42,397 nucleotides of DNA from an uncultured Rubrobacteraceae bacterium (GCA_902806105.1 CADCVI010000073.1:1-42397); one strand, 5' to 3'. Positions 8,574 through 16,910 are shown, numbered from the stretch's first letter. Numbers and translations are program-made. Notes: generated by a model from the letters alone, not told the origin.

Positions 8574-9062
8574 ATGGACGAAAGGACGAGGTTGGGGCTC
8601 GGGATAGCACCCGCGGCGGCGGTGCTCGGCGTGACGGGCGACGGCCTACTCCGGTTGCTCCCCTGGGGCCTGAACGTTCCCCTCCTTGCAGCCTTCTTCG
8701 CCCGCCGCCACTCCGACGCCCTCACCACCGGCTTTCTCGCCGTCGCCCTCCTCAACGCCCGGAACCCCGACTCCCTCATCGTCCGAACCAACCTCGGCCG
8801 CGCCGACGCCGGGAGACGGCTGGATGCCCCATACCTCGCCGCTCCCAGTGCCGACGCCGTCCCCCCGCTGACAGCGGCCCTGCCAACACTCCCCGAGGGC
8901 GATCGCGGCCCCGTCGCAGCCGCCCTCAAGGTACGCTGCACAGGCCCTTACCCGGCCGACTGGCGCACCTACAACCTCCCCCGTGACCGCGCCCGCGAGG
9001 CGGTAGGCGGCCTTCGTGCAGAATTTCCAGCCCGGGCCCGGGGTTCACAGGAGGGTGGATGA
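8574..9062 (+). CDS. DUF4173-like membrane protein, internally shortened
   Basis: About 162 residues from ATG 8574 (AAAGGCGG upstream); ATG 8544 is an alternative ten codons earlier. The N-terminal third (LGVTGDGLLRLLPWGLNVPLL) resembles the first helices of DUF4173 membrane proteins. The C-terminal part (LLNARNPDSLIVRTNLGRA, YLAAPSADAVPPL, DWRTYNLPRDRARE) resembles the cytoplasmic tail of the same family. Family members are usually several hundred residues with many helices; here the two ends are joined near residue 40, as if the middle were deleted in frame. The reading frame remains open and it overlaps the next gene by ATGA, so it may still be translated. Recognition is from memory of the family, not a search. 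Confidence 0.55.
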   Translation: MDERTRLGLGIAPAAAVLGVTGDGLLRLLPWGLNVPLLAAFFARRHSDALTTGFLAVALLNARNPDSLIVRTNLGRADAGRRLDAPYLAAPSADAVPPLTAALPTLPEGDRGPVAAALKVRCTGPYPADWRTYNLPRDRAREAVGGLRAEFPARARGSQEGG

Positions 9063-9424
9063 GGAGCCTGTTCGGGCGCGTGCAGAGAACCGGCTACAAG
9101 CTTTTGGTCTCCACGGGCGCGGGTGATCCGCCCCGGGAAGCATACGTGGAGGTCCGGCGACCGGACGGCCGGGGCTGGTGCGCGAGGCTCCACACCCCCG
9201 AGAGCGTGCGGACCATCCTCGACGAGTGGCGCCGCCGGGGCGAGCGGCGCGGCGAACTCGCCGGACTCTACTTCTGGGCACCGGGCGTAATCGTTGTCGG
9301 CGAGATCACCCACGACGCCGTAGCCGCCCTCGTCGAAGACCTCATCAGCGAGGGTGAGTTCGAATTGGCCTTCGCCCCGCTCGACCAGCGCCCCGGAGAT
9401 TCCAAAAATCACCCCTCATCGTGA
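9059..9424 (+). CDS. Small unknown protein, translationally coupled
   Basis: A 121-residue soluble protein I do not recognise. Its ATG overlaps the stop of the preceding gene (ATGA), and a strong AGGAGGG lies just upstream. The sequence is basic at the N-terminus, then has an alpha/beta-like pattern (YVEVRRPDGRGWCARLHT, LAGLYFWAPGVIVVGEIT) and ends in a hydrophilic tail. There is no signal peptide or membrane helix. Coupling suggests function or ancestry linked to the DUF4173-like gene. Confidence 0.6.
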   Translation: MRSLFGRVQRTGYKLLVSTGAGDPPREAYVEVRRPDGRGWCARLHTPESVRTILDEWRRRGERRGELAGLYFWAPGVIVVGEITHDAVAALVEDLISEGEFELAFAPLDQRPGDSKNHPSS

Positions 9425-9513
9425 TCCTTTTTTCGACAAACGACGCGAGGGGACAGACCGCTCTGGAGTACTCAAGGTCCGAAACGTGGCTCAAAAACGT
9501 GCAAGAAGCGGAG

Positions 9514-9558
9514 TTATCCACAACATGTTGTGGATACGAGGGGTCAGACGGTGGATAA
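9514..9558. promoter_or_regulatory. Cluster of three DnaA boxes within a perfect palindrome region
   Basis: TTATCCACA at 9514-9522 is a perfect DnaA box. TGTGGATAC at 9529-9537 is an inverted box, and the two form a perfect 22-bp palindrome at 9515-9536. GGTGGATAA at 9550-9558 is a third, inverted box with one mismatch. Just downstream are the palindrome CACATGTG and the inverted repeat TAACAAGTTGTTA (9571-9583). The 276-bp region 9425-9700 carries no gene. It lies upstream of the MIP18-like gene; dnaA and dnaN are not in the window. Confidence 0.6.
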
Positions 9559-9632
9559 GTGGCACATGTGTAACAAGTTGTTAACGCGGGCTGAAGACTT
9601 CTTAATACTGTGGGCTGTGACAGTGGGTAGAG

Positions 9633-9660
9633 TGGACATGCGTCGTGGCGGCCTTACAAT
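9633..9660 (+). promoter_or_regulatory. Candidate promoter of the MIP18-like gene
   Basis: TGGACA (9633-9638, 5 of 6 to the -35 consensus), a 16-bp spacer and TACAAT (9655-9660). The implied leader is about 34 nt and contains the GAGAGGTGAG ribosome site. Confidence 0.45.
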
Positions 9661-9700
9661 TAGGCTTGAAGCAACGCACGATCTACATGAGAGGTGAGAT

Positions 9701-10003
9701 GTGCTTACCGAGGAGCGCGTGAGGGACCAGTTGAGAAACGTCATCGACCCGGAGATCGGGATGGATCTCGTAGAGCTCGGCCTGATCTACGACGTGGGCG
9801 TACACGAGGAGGGGAGGCACATCGATGTCTCGTTCAGCTTGACGAGCCCGATGTGTCCGGTTGGAGACATGATCCAGGAGCAGGTCGAGACCGAGGCTCT
9901 CTCCATCGAGGGCGTGGAGACCGTGAACGTACAGCTCACCTTCGAGCCCATGTGGAGCCCGGAGATGATGAGCCCCGCCGCCAAGCTCTTCTTCGGCCGC
10001 TAG
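9701..10003 (+). CDS. MIP18/DUF59 family iron-sulfur cluster assembly protein
   Basis: A 100-residue single-domain protein. It shows DPEIGMDLVELGLIYDV, LTSPMCPVGDMI with the conserved cysteine, and a W-S-P segment near the C-terminus (FEPMWSPEMM). This is the pattern of the SufT/PaaD/MIP18 family, which helps mature or deliver Fe-S clusters. The start is GTG 9701 after GAGAGGTGAG. No suf genes adjoin it, so it acts as a stand-alone gene here, followed by a strong terminator. It could equally be called SufT-like; the exact partner is unknown. Confidence 0.87.
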   Translation: MLTEERVRDQLRNVIDPEIGMDLVELGLIYDVGVHEEGRHIDVSFSLTSPMCPVGDMIQEQVETEALSIEGVETVNVQLTFEPMWSPEMMSPAAKLFFGR

Positions 10004-10017
10004 ACCGGGAGGTTGTC

Positions 10018-10065
10018 AGGGGAGGGACGCCGGTGCATGCACCCGGCGTCCCTCCCCTAGTTTTT
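10018..10065 (+). terminator. Strong intrinsic terminator
   Basis: A perfect 16-bp stem (10018-10033 with 10043-10058), 9-nt loop, then AG and five T. It closes the MIP18-like transcript 15 bp after its stop. Confidence 0.92.
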
Positions 10066-10225
10066 CCGCGCACGTCCGCGAAGCTCCCTTACGGTGAGCC
10101 GGCGGACGCCTGTTCGTCCTCCGGGCTCGCCTCCGTCGCAGGTCCCCACGCAGCCGTCGTGCGTAGCCCACGTTTATTTCGGGGAGACTCGTCGGAAGGT
10201 TCTAACCTAGCGGAAGGAGGCATGC

Positions 10226-10630
10226 GTGAACGTGAGCGAGTTGCCGGTTCGGACGGATGAGCGTTACGCGTTCGTCTCCATCACGGACGAGGTCAAGCGC
10301 GCCGTGCGTGATGCGGGCTTGCAGGATGGTGTTTGCATAGTTTCTTCGACGCACACCACCGCCGGGATCACCGTAAACGAGGATTACGACCCGGATGTTC
10401 CGCGCGATCTCGCCGCCGCTTGCCGGGCCTTGGTGGGAGGTCTCGACGTCGAGTTCGAGCACGCGGAGGGGAACAGCGACTCGCACCTCCTTACAAGCCT
10501 CTTCGGGCCGTCGCAGCAGCTGCTGGTCAGGGGTGGAGAGCTGGATCTCGGCCGCTGGCAGGGCGTGTTTCTAGCCGAGTTCGACGGGCCGCGGGATCGG
10601 ACCGTGCGCGTCGCCGTGTTCGGTGTGTAA
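10226..10630 (+). CDS. YjbQ/UPF0047 family protein
   Basis: A 134-residue protein with the family landmarks VSSTHTTAGITVNEDYDPDV, EGNSDSHLL, GELDLGRWQGVFLAEFDGPR. The conserved His and Glu/Asp residues form a metal-like pocket in this fold. Family members are often annotated as secondary thiamine-phosphate synthase because some rescue thiE mutants; the natural substrate is not established. Translation begins at GTG 10226, six bases after GGAAGGAGG. It is a single-gene unit after the terminator. Confidence 0.9.
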   Translation: MNVSELPVRTDERYAFVSITDEVKRAVRDAGLQDGVCIVSSTHTTAGITVNEDYDPDVPRDLAAACRALVGGLDVEFEHAEGNSDSHLLTSLFGPSQQLLVRGGELDLGRWQGVFLAEFDGPRDRTVRVAVFGV

Positions 10631-10758
10631 GCGTACCGGCGGAAGCCTTACATCCGCTACGCACTGCCTGTTATCTTGTATCATCACGTCATCAATGTGA
10701 GCGTACTGGGTCTCGCGGTCAGCATCCGGGCAACTCGATAAGCTGGAGGTTCTTTTTT

Positions 10759-12156
10759 ATGGGCAGATTGTTGAACGGAGGGCTCGCCGTTGGGGGTACC
10801 GTGCTCGCGCTCGGGGCGCTTAAGAGGGCTTTGAACCCGAGGCCGCGGTACGCGCCCTGGGAGAAGCCTCGCTACGAGCAGTTCGAGCACAAGGTGTGCA
10901 TCGTCGGGGGTGGCTTCGGCGGGTACTCTGCGGCGACCAAGCTGACCGGGCTAACCAAGGGACGCGAGGACGTAGGTGTCCTCGTGATAGCGCGCGACAA
11001 CTTCTTCACCTTCTGGCCGATGGTCCCCGGGATCGTCAGCAGCGACATCGACTCCCGCAACGTGGCCCAGCCGTTGAGGCGCGCGCTCATCACCGCTGGA
11101 GCGAGTTTTAGAAGGGCCAGGCTCAAGGAGATCGACCACGACAACAACAGGATCGTGGGCGACGGCGGGCTGGACTTTCCGTACGACCAGCTCGTGATCT
11201 CCCTCGGCGGCCAGCCCAACTTCTTCGGCATCCCAGGCGTCGAGGAGCACGCCATGCACATGAGGGGTGTCGAGGACGCCGAGCGCATAAGGAACCGCGT
11301 CATCGAGCGCTTCGAGGAGGTCTCCCTGATGCGCGGCGAGGTCCCCGAGTCCAAGCTGACCTTCGTCGTCATCGGTGGCGGCGCCACGGGGACCGAGGTG
11401 GCGTCCGAGATCCACACCCTCGTCCACGAGGCTCTCGCCCCAGATTACCCGAACATCGACCCGAACAGGGTCCGGATCTTCCTGCTCGAAGGGCTGCCCC
11501 AGATTCTGCCGGAGCTCGACCCGTCGTTGCAGCGCGCCGCCCGCACCCGGCTCTACAACGAGAACATCGAGGTCATGACCAGTACGTTCGCCGAGGAGGT
11601 CACGGAGGACGAGGTCAGGCTCAAGGGCGACGGCACCATCCAGTCGGAGAACGTGATCTGGACGGCCGGAAACCGCCCGAACGTCGCCATACAGGACCTC
11701 GGCCTCCCCGTCGACGAGCGCAACGGCATAAAGGTCGACGAGTACCTGCGCGTGGAGGGCTACCCGGGTATCTGGGCCATCGGCGACTGCGCCGCCGTCC
11801 GCGACGTTCGCGAGGGCTCCCAGGGCAAGTTCGTCCCCCCGACCGCCCAGGCCGCCGGCCAGCAGGGCGCCGTGGTCGCGAAGAACATCCTGGCGACCCT
11901 CGACGGCCGTGAGGACGAGCTGGAAAAGTTCGAGTACAAGCCGCTGGGCCAGCTTGTCGAGCTCGGGAGCGACTTCGCAGTGAACGAGGTGATGGGGGTA
12001 CGCTTCTCAGGGCTTGCCGCCGCGATCTTCTGGCGGATGGCCTACCTCGTCAGGCTCAACAGCCCCCAGAGCCGGGTCCGCATCGCGGCCGACTGGATCT
12101 CGGCCCTCTTCGTCCGGCCCGCCGTCACGCAGATTCGCGGGACCTCGCAGGAGTAA
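10759..12156 (+). CDS. Type II NADH dehydrogenase-like FAD oxidoreductase
   Basis: A 465-residue flavoprotein with two Rossmann folds: VCIVGGGFGGYSAATKL (46-62) for FAD and VVIGGGATGTEVASEI (about 203-218) for NADH. The FAD closing motif IWAIGDCA follows. This arrangement fits NDH-2, which oxidises NADH and reduces quinone at the inner membrane face without pumping protons. A hydrophobic N-terminus (LLNGGLAVGGTVLALGAL) could be a membrane anchor, unusual for this family whose anchor is normally C-terminal. The ATG 10759 with GGAGG nine bases upstream is chosen over longer frames. Sulfide:quinone reductase is less likely since its catalytic cysteines are not evident. Confidence 0.87.
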   Translation: MGRLLNGGLAVGGTVLALGALKRALNPRPRYAPWEKPRYEQFEHKVCIVGGGFGGYSAATKLTGLTKGREDVGVLVIARDNFFTFWPMVPGIVSSDIDSRNVAQPLRRALITAGASFRRARLKEIDHDNNRIVGDGGLDFPYDQLVISLGGQPNFFGIPGVEEHAMHMRGVEDAERIRNRVIERFEEVSLMRGEVPESKLTFVVIGGGATGTEVASEIHTLVHEALAPDYPNIDPNRVRIFLLEGLPQILPELDPSLQRAARTRLYNENIEVMTSTFAEEVTEDEVRLKGDGTIQSENVIWTAGNRPNVAIQDLGLPVDERNGIKVDEYLRVEGYPGIWAIGDCAAVRDVREGSQGKFVPPTAQAAGQQGAVVAKNILATLDGREDELEKFEYKPLGQLVELGSDFAVNEVMGVRFSGLAAAIFWRMAYLVRLNSPQSRVRIAADWISALFVRPAVTQIRGTSQE

Positions 12157-12206
12157 CCCAAGGTTCCGCACCCGTGCCGCTTGAGACCGGGCGGCAAAGG
12201 TGCTAG

Positions 12207-12223
12207 GTTAGGCTCTACCTAAC
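12207..12223. promoter_or_regulatory. DtxR/IdeR-like inverted repeat upstream of pgsA
   Basis: GTTAGG-CTCTA-CCTAAC is a perfect 6-bp inverted repeat with a 5-nt centre. The left side reads TAGGTTAGGCT, close to the left half of the actinobacterial iron box (TTAGGTTAGSCTAACCTAA), but the right half is displaced by one base. It sits 90 bp before pgsA and 50 bp after the NDH-2 gene. It could instead be a weak hairpin at the end of the NDH-2 transcript. Confidence 0.35.
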
Positions 12224-12312
12224 GGCTCGTGGAGGGCAGGACACGACGCGGTGGAACATCGTGGAGCAACCAAGGCTGGTAACGGCGCGTCCCGCTTTCT
12301 GGGGATGATGTC

Positions 12313-12873
12313 TTGAACCTGGCGAACCAGCTAACCCTGGCTCGGATCGTGGCGATCCTGCCGGTGATGGCGGCGCTCTACGTGCCGTTCCCCGGCAGCC
12401 GCTTCGTGGTCCTCGCGATCTACGTCGCCGCGATCCTCACGGACTACTTCGACGGCGTCCTCGCCCGCAGGTCCGGCAAGGTCACCGCCTTCGGCAAGCT
12501 CATGGACTCCATCGCGGACAAGGCGCTCATCGTCTCGCTCTTCTTCGCGCTCGTCGGGGAGGGGATGATGCCGTCGTGGATGGCCGCGATCATGGTGGTC
12601 CGCGAGTTCGCCGTTACGGGTCTGCGGATGGTCGCTCTGGAGTCGGGCGAGGTCATCGCCGCGAACAAGTGGGGTAAGGCGAAGATGAACGCCCAGAGCC
12701 TCGCGATCTTTATACTGCTGCTCGCCTACGCCGGCGTAGGCGGCGCCCTGATGGCCTCCTTGGGCTGGTGGATCATGCTCGTGGCCGTCGTTCTGACGCT
12801 CTTCTCGGGCTGGTCGTACCTCAAGGACACCCCGAGGATTCTCGCCGCCACCGCCGGCCAGGATCGGGCCTAG
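12313..12873 (+). CDS. pgsA: CDP-diacylglycerol--glycerol-3-phosphate 3-phosphatidyltransferase
   Basis: A 186-residue integral membrane enzyme. It carries the CDP-alcohol phosphotransferase signature with the DG..AR........G...D...D spacing: D and G in DYFDGVLARR, then FGKLMDSIADK. It makes phosphatidylglycerol phosphate, the committed step to phosphatidylglycerol and cardiolipin. About five hydrophobic segments are visible. The likely start is TTG 12313 (NLANQLTLARI follows, the normal PgsA N-terminus); the preceding ATGATG is out of frame and stops at once. The next gene begins 12 bp downstream, so the two are cotranscribed. Confidence 0.93.
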   Translation: MNLANQLTLARIVAILPVMAALYVPFPGSRFVVLAIYVAAILTDYFDGVLARRSGKVTAFGKLMDSIADKALIVSLFFALVGEGMMPSWMAAIMVVREFAVTGLRMVALESGEVIAANKWGKAKMNAQSLAIFILLLAYAGVGGALMASLGWWIMLVAVVLTLFSGWSYLKDTPRILAATAGQDRA

Positions 12874-12885
12874 GCCCCACCCTCT

Positions 12886-13728
12886 ATGCCCGAGATACCC
12901 GAGGACCGTCTTACGCCAGGCGAGGTAGAGATCGTACTGCGCCGCGCAGCCGAGCTCAGTGCCCGCCGCAAGGCCAGGAACGGGGAAATCCAGACCGTCT
13001 CGCCGGAGGTTCTCGTGCAGGTGGCCGCCGCGGCCGGCATCTCTCCGCAGGACGTCCGACGGGCGCTCTTCGACCTCCACAACGACAGGACCGCCGAGCC
13101 GTTCACCGCCGCGCGCAGGTTCTACGGCCCGTCGCGGCTGAGAAGCGTCCGGGAGGTCGAGAAGCCCTCGGAGGCCGTCCGGGAGCACATGGAGGACCTC
13201 CTGAGGCGCGAGCAGGGCCTGAAGATGCGGCGCAAGACCGAGGGTAGCAGCCTCTTCGACGCTGGGGACCTCCTGGGCACAGTGCGCCGCGCCCTCGATT
13301 TCTCCGGGAACCGCTCACTTCTGAAGGCCCGCTCCGTCGAGCTGCGGGTCGATGAGGTGGAGCAGGGGCGATCCGCCGCTAACCTCACCACCGACGTTTC
13401 TAACCAGCGCAGCGAGTACCTCTCCCTGAGCGGCATCCTCGGTGCCACCCTCGCCCTTCCCCTGGCGATCGCGGGCTTCGCCGGCAACGAAGGGGGCTGG
13501 ATCTACTTTCTCGGCGTGCTTCCCGCCCTCGCCGCACCCGGCATAGGCTTCAAGCTCGCCTACCAGAAGGCCTGCACCGATGTACGGCGCACGATGGACA
13601 GCCTCCTCGACGCGGCAGAGGAGGGCCCCCACGGCGAGAACGACCTAGAGGATCGCCCCGAGGAGAGGCCGCCCGGCCACGTCCGGGGCCTTAAACCGAT
13701 ACCGAAGTACACGCGTCCCTCGGACTAG
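12886..13728 (+). CDS. Unknown protein with two C-terminal membrane helices
   Basis: This 280-residue protein follows pgsA by 12 bp. The N-terminal 60 residues (LTPGEVEIVLRRAAELSARR, VSPEVLVQVAAAAGISPQDV) look like a small helical, possibly DNA- or protein-binding bundle. A middle basic region follows, then two hydrophobic helices at about 180-197 (GILGATLALPLAIAGFAG) and 203-222 (IYFLGVLPALAAPGIGF), and a charged tail. I do not recognise a family. The operon position suggests an envelope-related role, which is inference only. Confidence 0.72.
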   Translation: MPEIPEDRLTPGEVEIVLRRAAELSARRKARNGEIQTVSPEVLVQVAAAAGISPQDVRRALFDLHNDRTAEPFTAARRFYGPSRLRSVREVEKPSEAVREHMEDLLRREQGLKMRRKTEGSSLFDAGDLLGTVRRALDFSGNRSLLKARSVELRVDEVEQGRSAANLTTDVSNQRSEYLSLSGILGATLALPLAIAGFAGNEGGWIYFLGVLPALAAPGIGFKLAYQKACTDVRRTMDSLLDAAEEGPHGENDLEDRPEERPPGHVRGLKPIPKYTRPSD

Positions 13729-13999
13729 TGGGCCAGTACCGGCCGAGCCACTCATTTGCAGGTGCGAGCTCGTGGTCCCGCGTCGTCTGGTCTTGCAAGG
13801 CAACCGTCCGGTCCTGGCGACGGTGGGTAGCGTGATCCCGGCTGGTCCAAAGGGTCCCTCGAATTGCGTCTCCATCACGCTTTGATGGACGCGCGTTCGC
13901 CCGCGGTTTTTGTCGACTCCGAAGAGCGGTGAAGGCGGCCTCCCGGTCGGGGTCCTGGGTTCGATCTAAAGTGGTGACTGAAAGCCGACGGTTGGCTGT
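13729..13999. other. Non-coding spacer before recQ
   Basis: No supportable gene in either direction. The only structure seen is an imperfect hairpin at 13866-13892 (CCATCA/TGATGG with a bulged outer GCGT/ACGC stem), without a T-run. Confidence 0.4.
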
Positions 14000-14005
14000 T
14001 ATATT
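14000..14005 (+). promoter_or_regulatory. -10 element giving a leaderless recQ start
   Basis: TATATT ends 6 nt before ATG 14012, and no ribosome-binding sequence intervenes. Transcription would begin at the start codon. The -35 is weak. Confidence 0.5.
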
Positions 14006-14011
14006 GACCGC

Positions 14012-16252
14012 ATGCCCCTGAACGTACTCAAGGAGATCTTCGGCTTCGACTCTTTCCGGCCCGGGCAGGAGGGGGTGATCGGGGCCGTACTAGAGGGCCG
14101 CGACACGCTTGCGGTGATGCCGACGGGCGGCGGGAAGAGCCTGTGCTATCAGGTTCCGGCGCTCATGCGCGAGGGGCTGACCGTGATCGTCTCTCCGCTC
14201 ATCTCGCTGATGAAGGACCAGGTAGATTCCCTGCTCCAGAGCTCCGTTACCACGGCGGCGACGCTCCACTCCGGGCTCTCGCCTGAGGAGCGGTGGGAGG
14301 TCGAGCGGAAGGTCCGCACCGGTGAGATCCGGATGCTTTACGTCGCCCCCGAGCGCCTCAGATCCCTGGAGTTCGTCCTCGCGTTGAGGCAGGCCGGGGT
14401 GAGCCTGTTCGTCGTGGACGAGGCGCACTGCATCTCGGAGTGGGGCCACGATTTCCGGCCGGACTACCTGTTCCTGCCGCGAGCCGTCCGCGACCTCGGG
14501 AGTCCGCCGGTGCTCGCGCTCACCGCGACCGCCACCCCGCGGGTCCGCCAGGATATCCTGCGCTCCCTGAGGATGCGCGACCCCGAGGTGGTCGTCACGA
14601 GCTTCAACCGGCCCAACCTCACCTACCGCGTCCTGCCCGTTCGGGACAAGAACGGCAAGCTCCCGCGGATCCTCGACGTCATCCGCGAGAACCCGCCTCC
14701 AGGCATCGTTTACGGCACCACGAGGAAGGAGTGCGAGGAGCTCGCCTCCGGGCTCAGGCGCGCCGGTGTGAACGCCGCCCACTACCACGCGGGGCTCGCG
14801 CCGGGGGAACGCTCCAGCGTGCAGGAGCGCTTCATGACGGACGAGGTGGACGTCGTGGTCGCTACCATCGCTTTCGGCATGGGGGTAGATAAGCCGAACG
14901 TTCGGTTTGTTGTACACGCGAGCGTCCCTGGTAGCCTGCCCGCGTACATTCAGGAGGCGGGCCGCGCCGGGCGCGACGGCGACGGCGCCCGATGCGTCGT
15001 CCTGTACAGGGGGGCCGACCTTGGACGGCGCAAGAGGCTCGTTACGGTGAACGCGGCGGGGACCGAGGAGGTCGGCTCTTTCTTCCGCGCCCTCTCCGGT
15101 GTCGCGGGGGAGGGGGGACGTGTGAACGTGCCGCCGTCCTCGCTAGGCTCGCTCGGCGGCGTCGAGGGGGACGTGGCGGGGGTGCTCCTCGGGGGTATGG
15201 AGGAGACCGGGCTCCTGACGCGCGGCTACGACCTCTGGGGGGAGGTCGAGGTACACAGGGTGGATGAGGAGCCAGGAGAGCTGCGCGAGGAGATCTCCAA
15301 GGTACATGCGGCGCTTCCGGGAGAGGGGGCGGTCTCGCTGCCGGAGCTCGCCCGCAAGGCCGGGGTTCGGCCGGTCGTCGCGCAGTCGGCGCTCTTTAGG
15401 TTGATGGTGGATGGGCTGGTCGAGGCCACGCCCCGCGGGTCACTCGCGGATATACGGCTCAAGACCAGCGGCCTGAACGACGAGAGCCGCTCCGCAATCG
15501 CCGCGCGGCTCAAGTCCCGGACGCGCGCGGCATACGACCAGATCCGCACCGTCGAGACCTACGCTACCCTCTCGACCTGCCGCCGCGAGCACCTGCTCCG
15601 GCACTTCGGAGATGCGGAGGAGGTCGCCCCCTGCGCAGGCTGCGACGTCTGCCTCGGCGAGGCGCACGCCGTAGACGTCGGCGGCGCGTCCTGGGATGCT
15701 TCGTACGCTCCGTTGCCCGGGGGTGCGCCCCTCTCCAGCGGTTCCAATGGGGCTTCTTCAGCCGAGATCGACCCGGAGCTCTTCGAGCGCCTGCGGGCCT
15801 GGCGGGGAGACCAGGCGAGAAGCCAGGGGGTCCCCGCCTACGTCGTCCTGCACAACTCCCACCTGGAGGAGATCTCGCGCCGCAAGCCGAGAAACGTACA
15901 CGAGCTCGGTACGATCAAGGGCATAGGTTTGCGCCGCGCGGCGCGCTACGGCGAGGAGCTTCTGGCCCTTATCAACAAGCAGGAGGCCGACCCGGAGACC
16001 TTCTCCTCGGCGGAAGGTCCGTCGGGGGAGGATGCTTTTGGGGAGGAGCCGTCCGAGCCGGATGATCCTGGGCGGGGTTTGTCAGCAGACGCTAGACCTG
16101 CCTACCGGGAACATCTCGCTGCCGCCGAGCGACTGCTGCTGTCGGGACGCGGCGCCGCCGCCGTTCCCGAGCTCGCGCGGGCGCTGGAGGCCGGTGGGGA
16201 GGAGGCCAGGGAGGCCGTGGACGCGCTGCTCGCGACCGGGGTCCGGGCCTGA
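14012..16252 (+). CDS. recQ: RecQ-family ATP-dependent DNA helicase
   Basis: A 746-residue superfamily 2 helicase. Walker A is MPTGGGKS (36-43), Walker B is DEAH (136-139) followed by CISEWGHDFRPDY, and the motif VI arginine finger region IQEAGRAGRDGDG is intact. The RecQ zinc site (C at about 523, then C..C..C in APCAGCDVC) and winged-helix region follow. An HRDC domain (about 585-650, RLRAWRGDQ to GEELLALI) binds DNA. The last 90 residues add an acidic linker and a short helical repeat not usual in E. coli RecQ. RecQ unwinds 3' to 5' in recombination repair. It appears to have its own leaderless promoter. Confidence 0.95.
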   Translation: MPLNVLKEIFGFDSFRPGQEGVIGAVLEGRDTLAVMPTGGGKSLCYQVPALMREGLTVIVSPLISLMKDQVDSLLQSSVTTAATLHSGLSPEERWEVERKVRTGEIRMLYVAPERLRSLEFVLALRQAGVSLFVVDEAHCISEWGHDFRPDYLFLPRAVRDLGSPPVLALTATATPRVRQDILRSLRMRDPEVVVTSFNRPNLTYRVLPVRDKNGKLPRILDVIRENPPPGIVYGTTRKECEELASGLRRAGVNAAHYHAGLAPGERSSVQERFMTDEVDVVVATIAFGMGVDKPNVRFVVHASVPGSLPAYIQEAGRAGRDGDGARCVVLYRGADLGRRKRLVTVNAAGTEEVGSFFRALSGVAGEGGRVNVPPSSLGSLGGVEGDVAGVLLGGMEETGLLTRGYDLWGEVEVHRVDEEPGELREEISKVHAALPGEGAVSLPELARKAGVRPVVAQSALFRLMVDGLVEATPRGSLADIRLKTSGLNDESRSAIAARLKSRTRAAYDQIRTVETYATLSTCRREHLLRHFGDAEEVAPCAGCDVCLGEAHAVDVGGASWDASYAPLPGGAPLSSGSNGASSAEIDPELFERLRAWRGDQARSQGVPAYVVLHNSHLEEISRRKPRNVHELGTIKGIGLRRAARYGEELLALINKQEADPETFSSAEGPSGEDAFGEEPSEPDDPGRGLSADARPAYREHLAAAERLLLSGRGAAAVPELARALEAGGEEAREAVDALLATGVRA

Positions 16253-16254
16253 TC

Positions 16255-16286
16255 TAGAATGGTCAAGCCCTCGGCGGTCACCGCCG
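16255..16286 (+). promoter_or_regulatory. -10 element and palindrome upstream of the PfpI-like gene
   Basis: TAGAAT (16255-16260) lies just after the recQ stop, giving a leader of about 75 nt. CGGCGGT-C-ACCGCCG at 16272-16286 is a perfect inverted repeat inside that leader and may be an operator or RNA hairpin. Confidence 0.35.
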
Positions 16287-16341
16287 CGGGGATGGTCCGC
16301 GAGCGGAAGAGCAGTGGTACGACGAGGAGAAGGGGAGGGCT

Positions 16342-16863
16342 ATGAGGCTCAGGGGCAAAAGGGTCGCGGTGCTCGTCGCCGACGGGTTCGAGGACCTGGA
16401 GTACTGGGTGACCGTCTTCCGCCTGCGCGAGGAGGGGGCGGAGGTGATCTCCGTCGGCCTCGGTGAGGGGCCTTTCTCCGGGAAGAATTACCTGGAAGCC
16501 CGCGCGGACGCCACGCCCAAGGACGTTAGCGCGGACGAGCTCGACGGGATCGTCATACCGGGCGGGTGGGCGCCGGACAAGCTGCGGCGCTACAGGGAGG
16601 TCACGGACCTCGTCCGGGCCGTACACGAGCGGGGCAAGATCGTCGGCATAATCTGCCACGGCGGGCTTGTGGCGATATCGGCGGGCATCGTGAACGGCGT
16701 CAGCGCCACGGGCTCCCTTGGCATAAAGGACGACCTGGTGAATGCGGGCGCCACCTGGGTGGACAAGCCCGCGTTCCGCGAGGGGAACCTGGTGTGGGGG
16801 CGCGTAGTTCCGGACATCCCGTCGTTCTGCCGCGAGCTCGTCGGTGCCCTGGCCGACGGCTGA
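16342..16863 (+). CDS. DJ-1/PfpI superfamily protein
   Basis: A 173-residue single-domain protein of the PfpI type. The nucleophile elbow is IICHGG (C105, H106), and the conserved Glu in ADGFEDLE (E17) completes the site. The length matches PfpI/YhbO proteins, which act as proteases, deglycases or general stress proteins. The ATG follows GGAGAAGGGGAGGG. It lies 89 bp after recQ with its own candidate -10, so cotranscription is uncertain. Which activity it has cannot be read from sequence. Confidence 0.9.
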   Translation: MRLRGKRVAVLVADGFEDLEYWVTVFRLREEGAEVISVGLGEGPFSGKNYLEARADATPKDVSADELDGIVIPGGWAPDKLRRYREVTDLVRAVHERGKIVGIICHGGLVAISAGIVNGVSATGSLGIKDDLVNAGATWVDKPAFREGNLVWGRVVPDIPSFCRELVGALADG

Positions 16864-16910
16864 TCCGCGCCATGGTGAAGGCGGCTACCGGACGGACTCG
16901 ACGGCGTTGG

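Noticed and set aside
9425..9700. Chromosomal replication origin
   Set aside because: DnaA boxes are present, but no dnaA, dnaN, gyr or rpmH gene and no AT-rich unwinding element adjoin them.
10333..10758. N-terminal extension of the NDH-2 gene
   Set aside because: It overlaps the YjbQ gene; ATG 10759 has a proper ribosome site and a normal N-terminus.
13950..13975. GGGTTCGATC as a tRNA T-arm
   Set aside because: No acceptor, D or anticodon stems can be formed around it.
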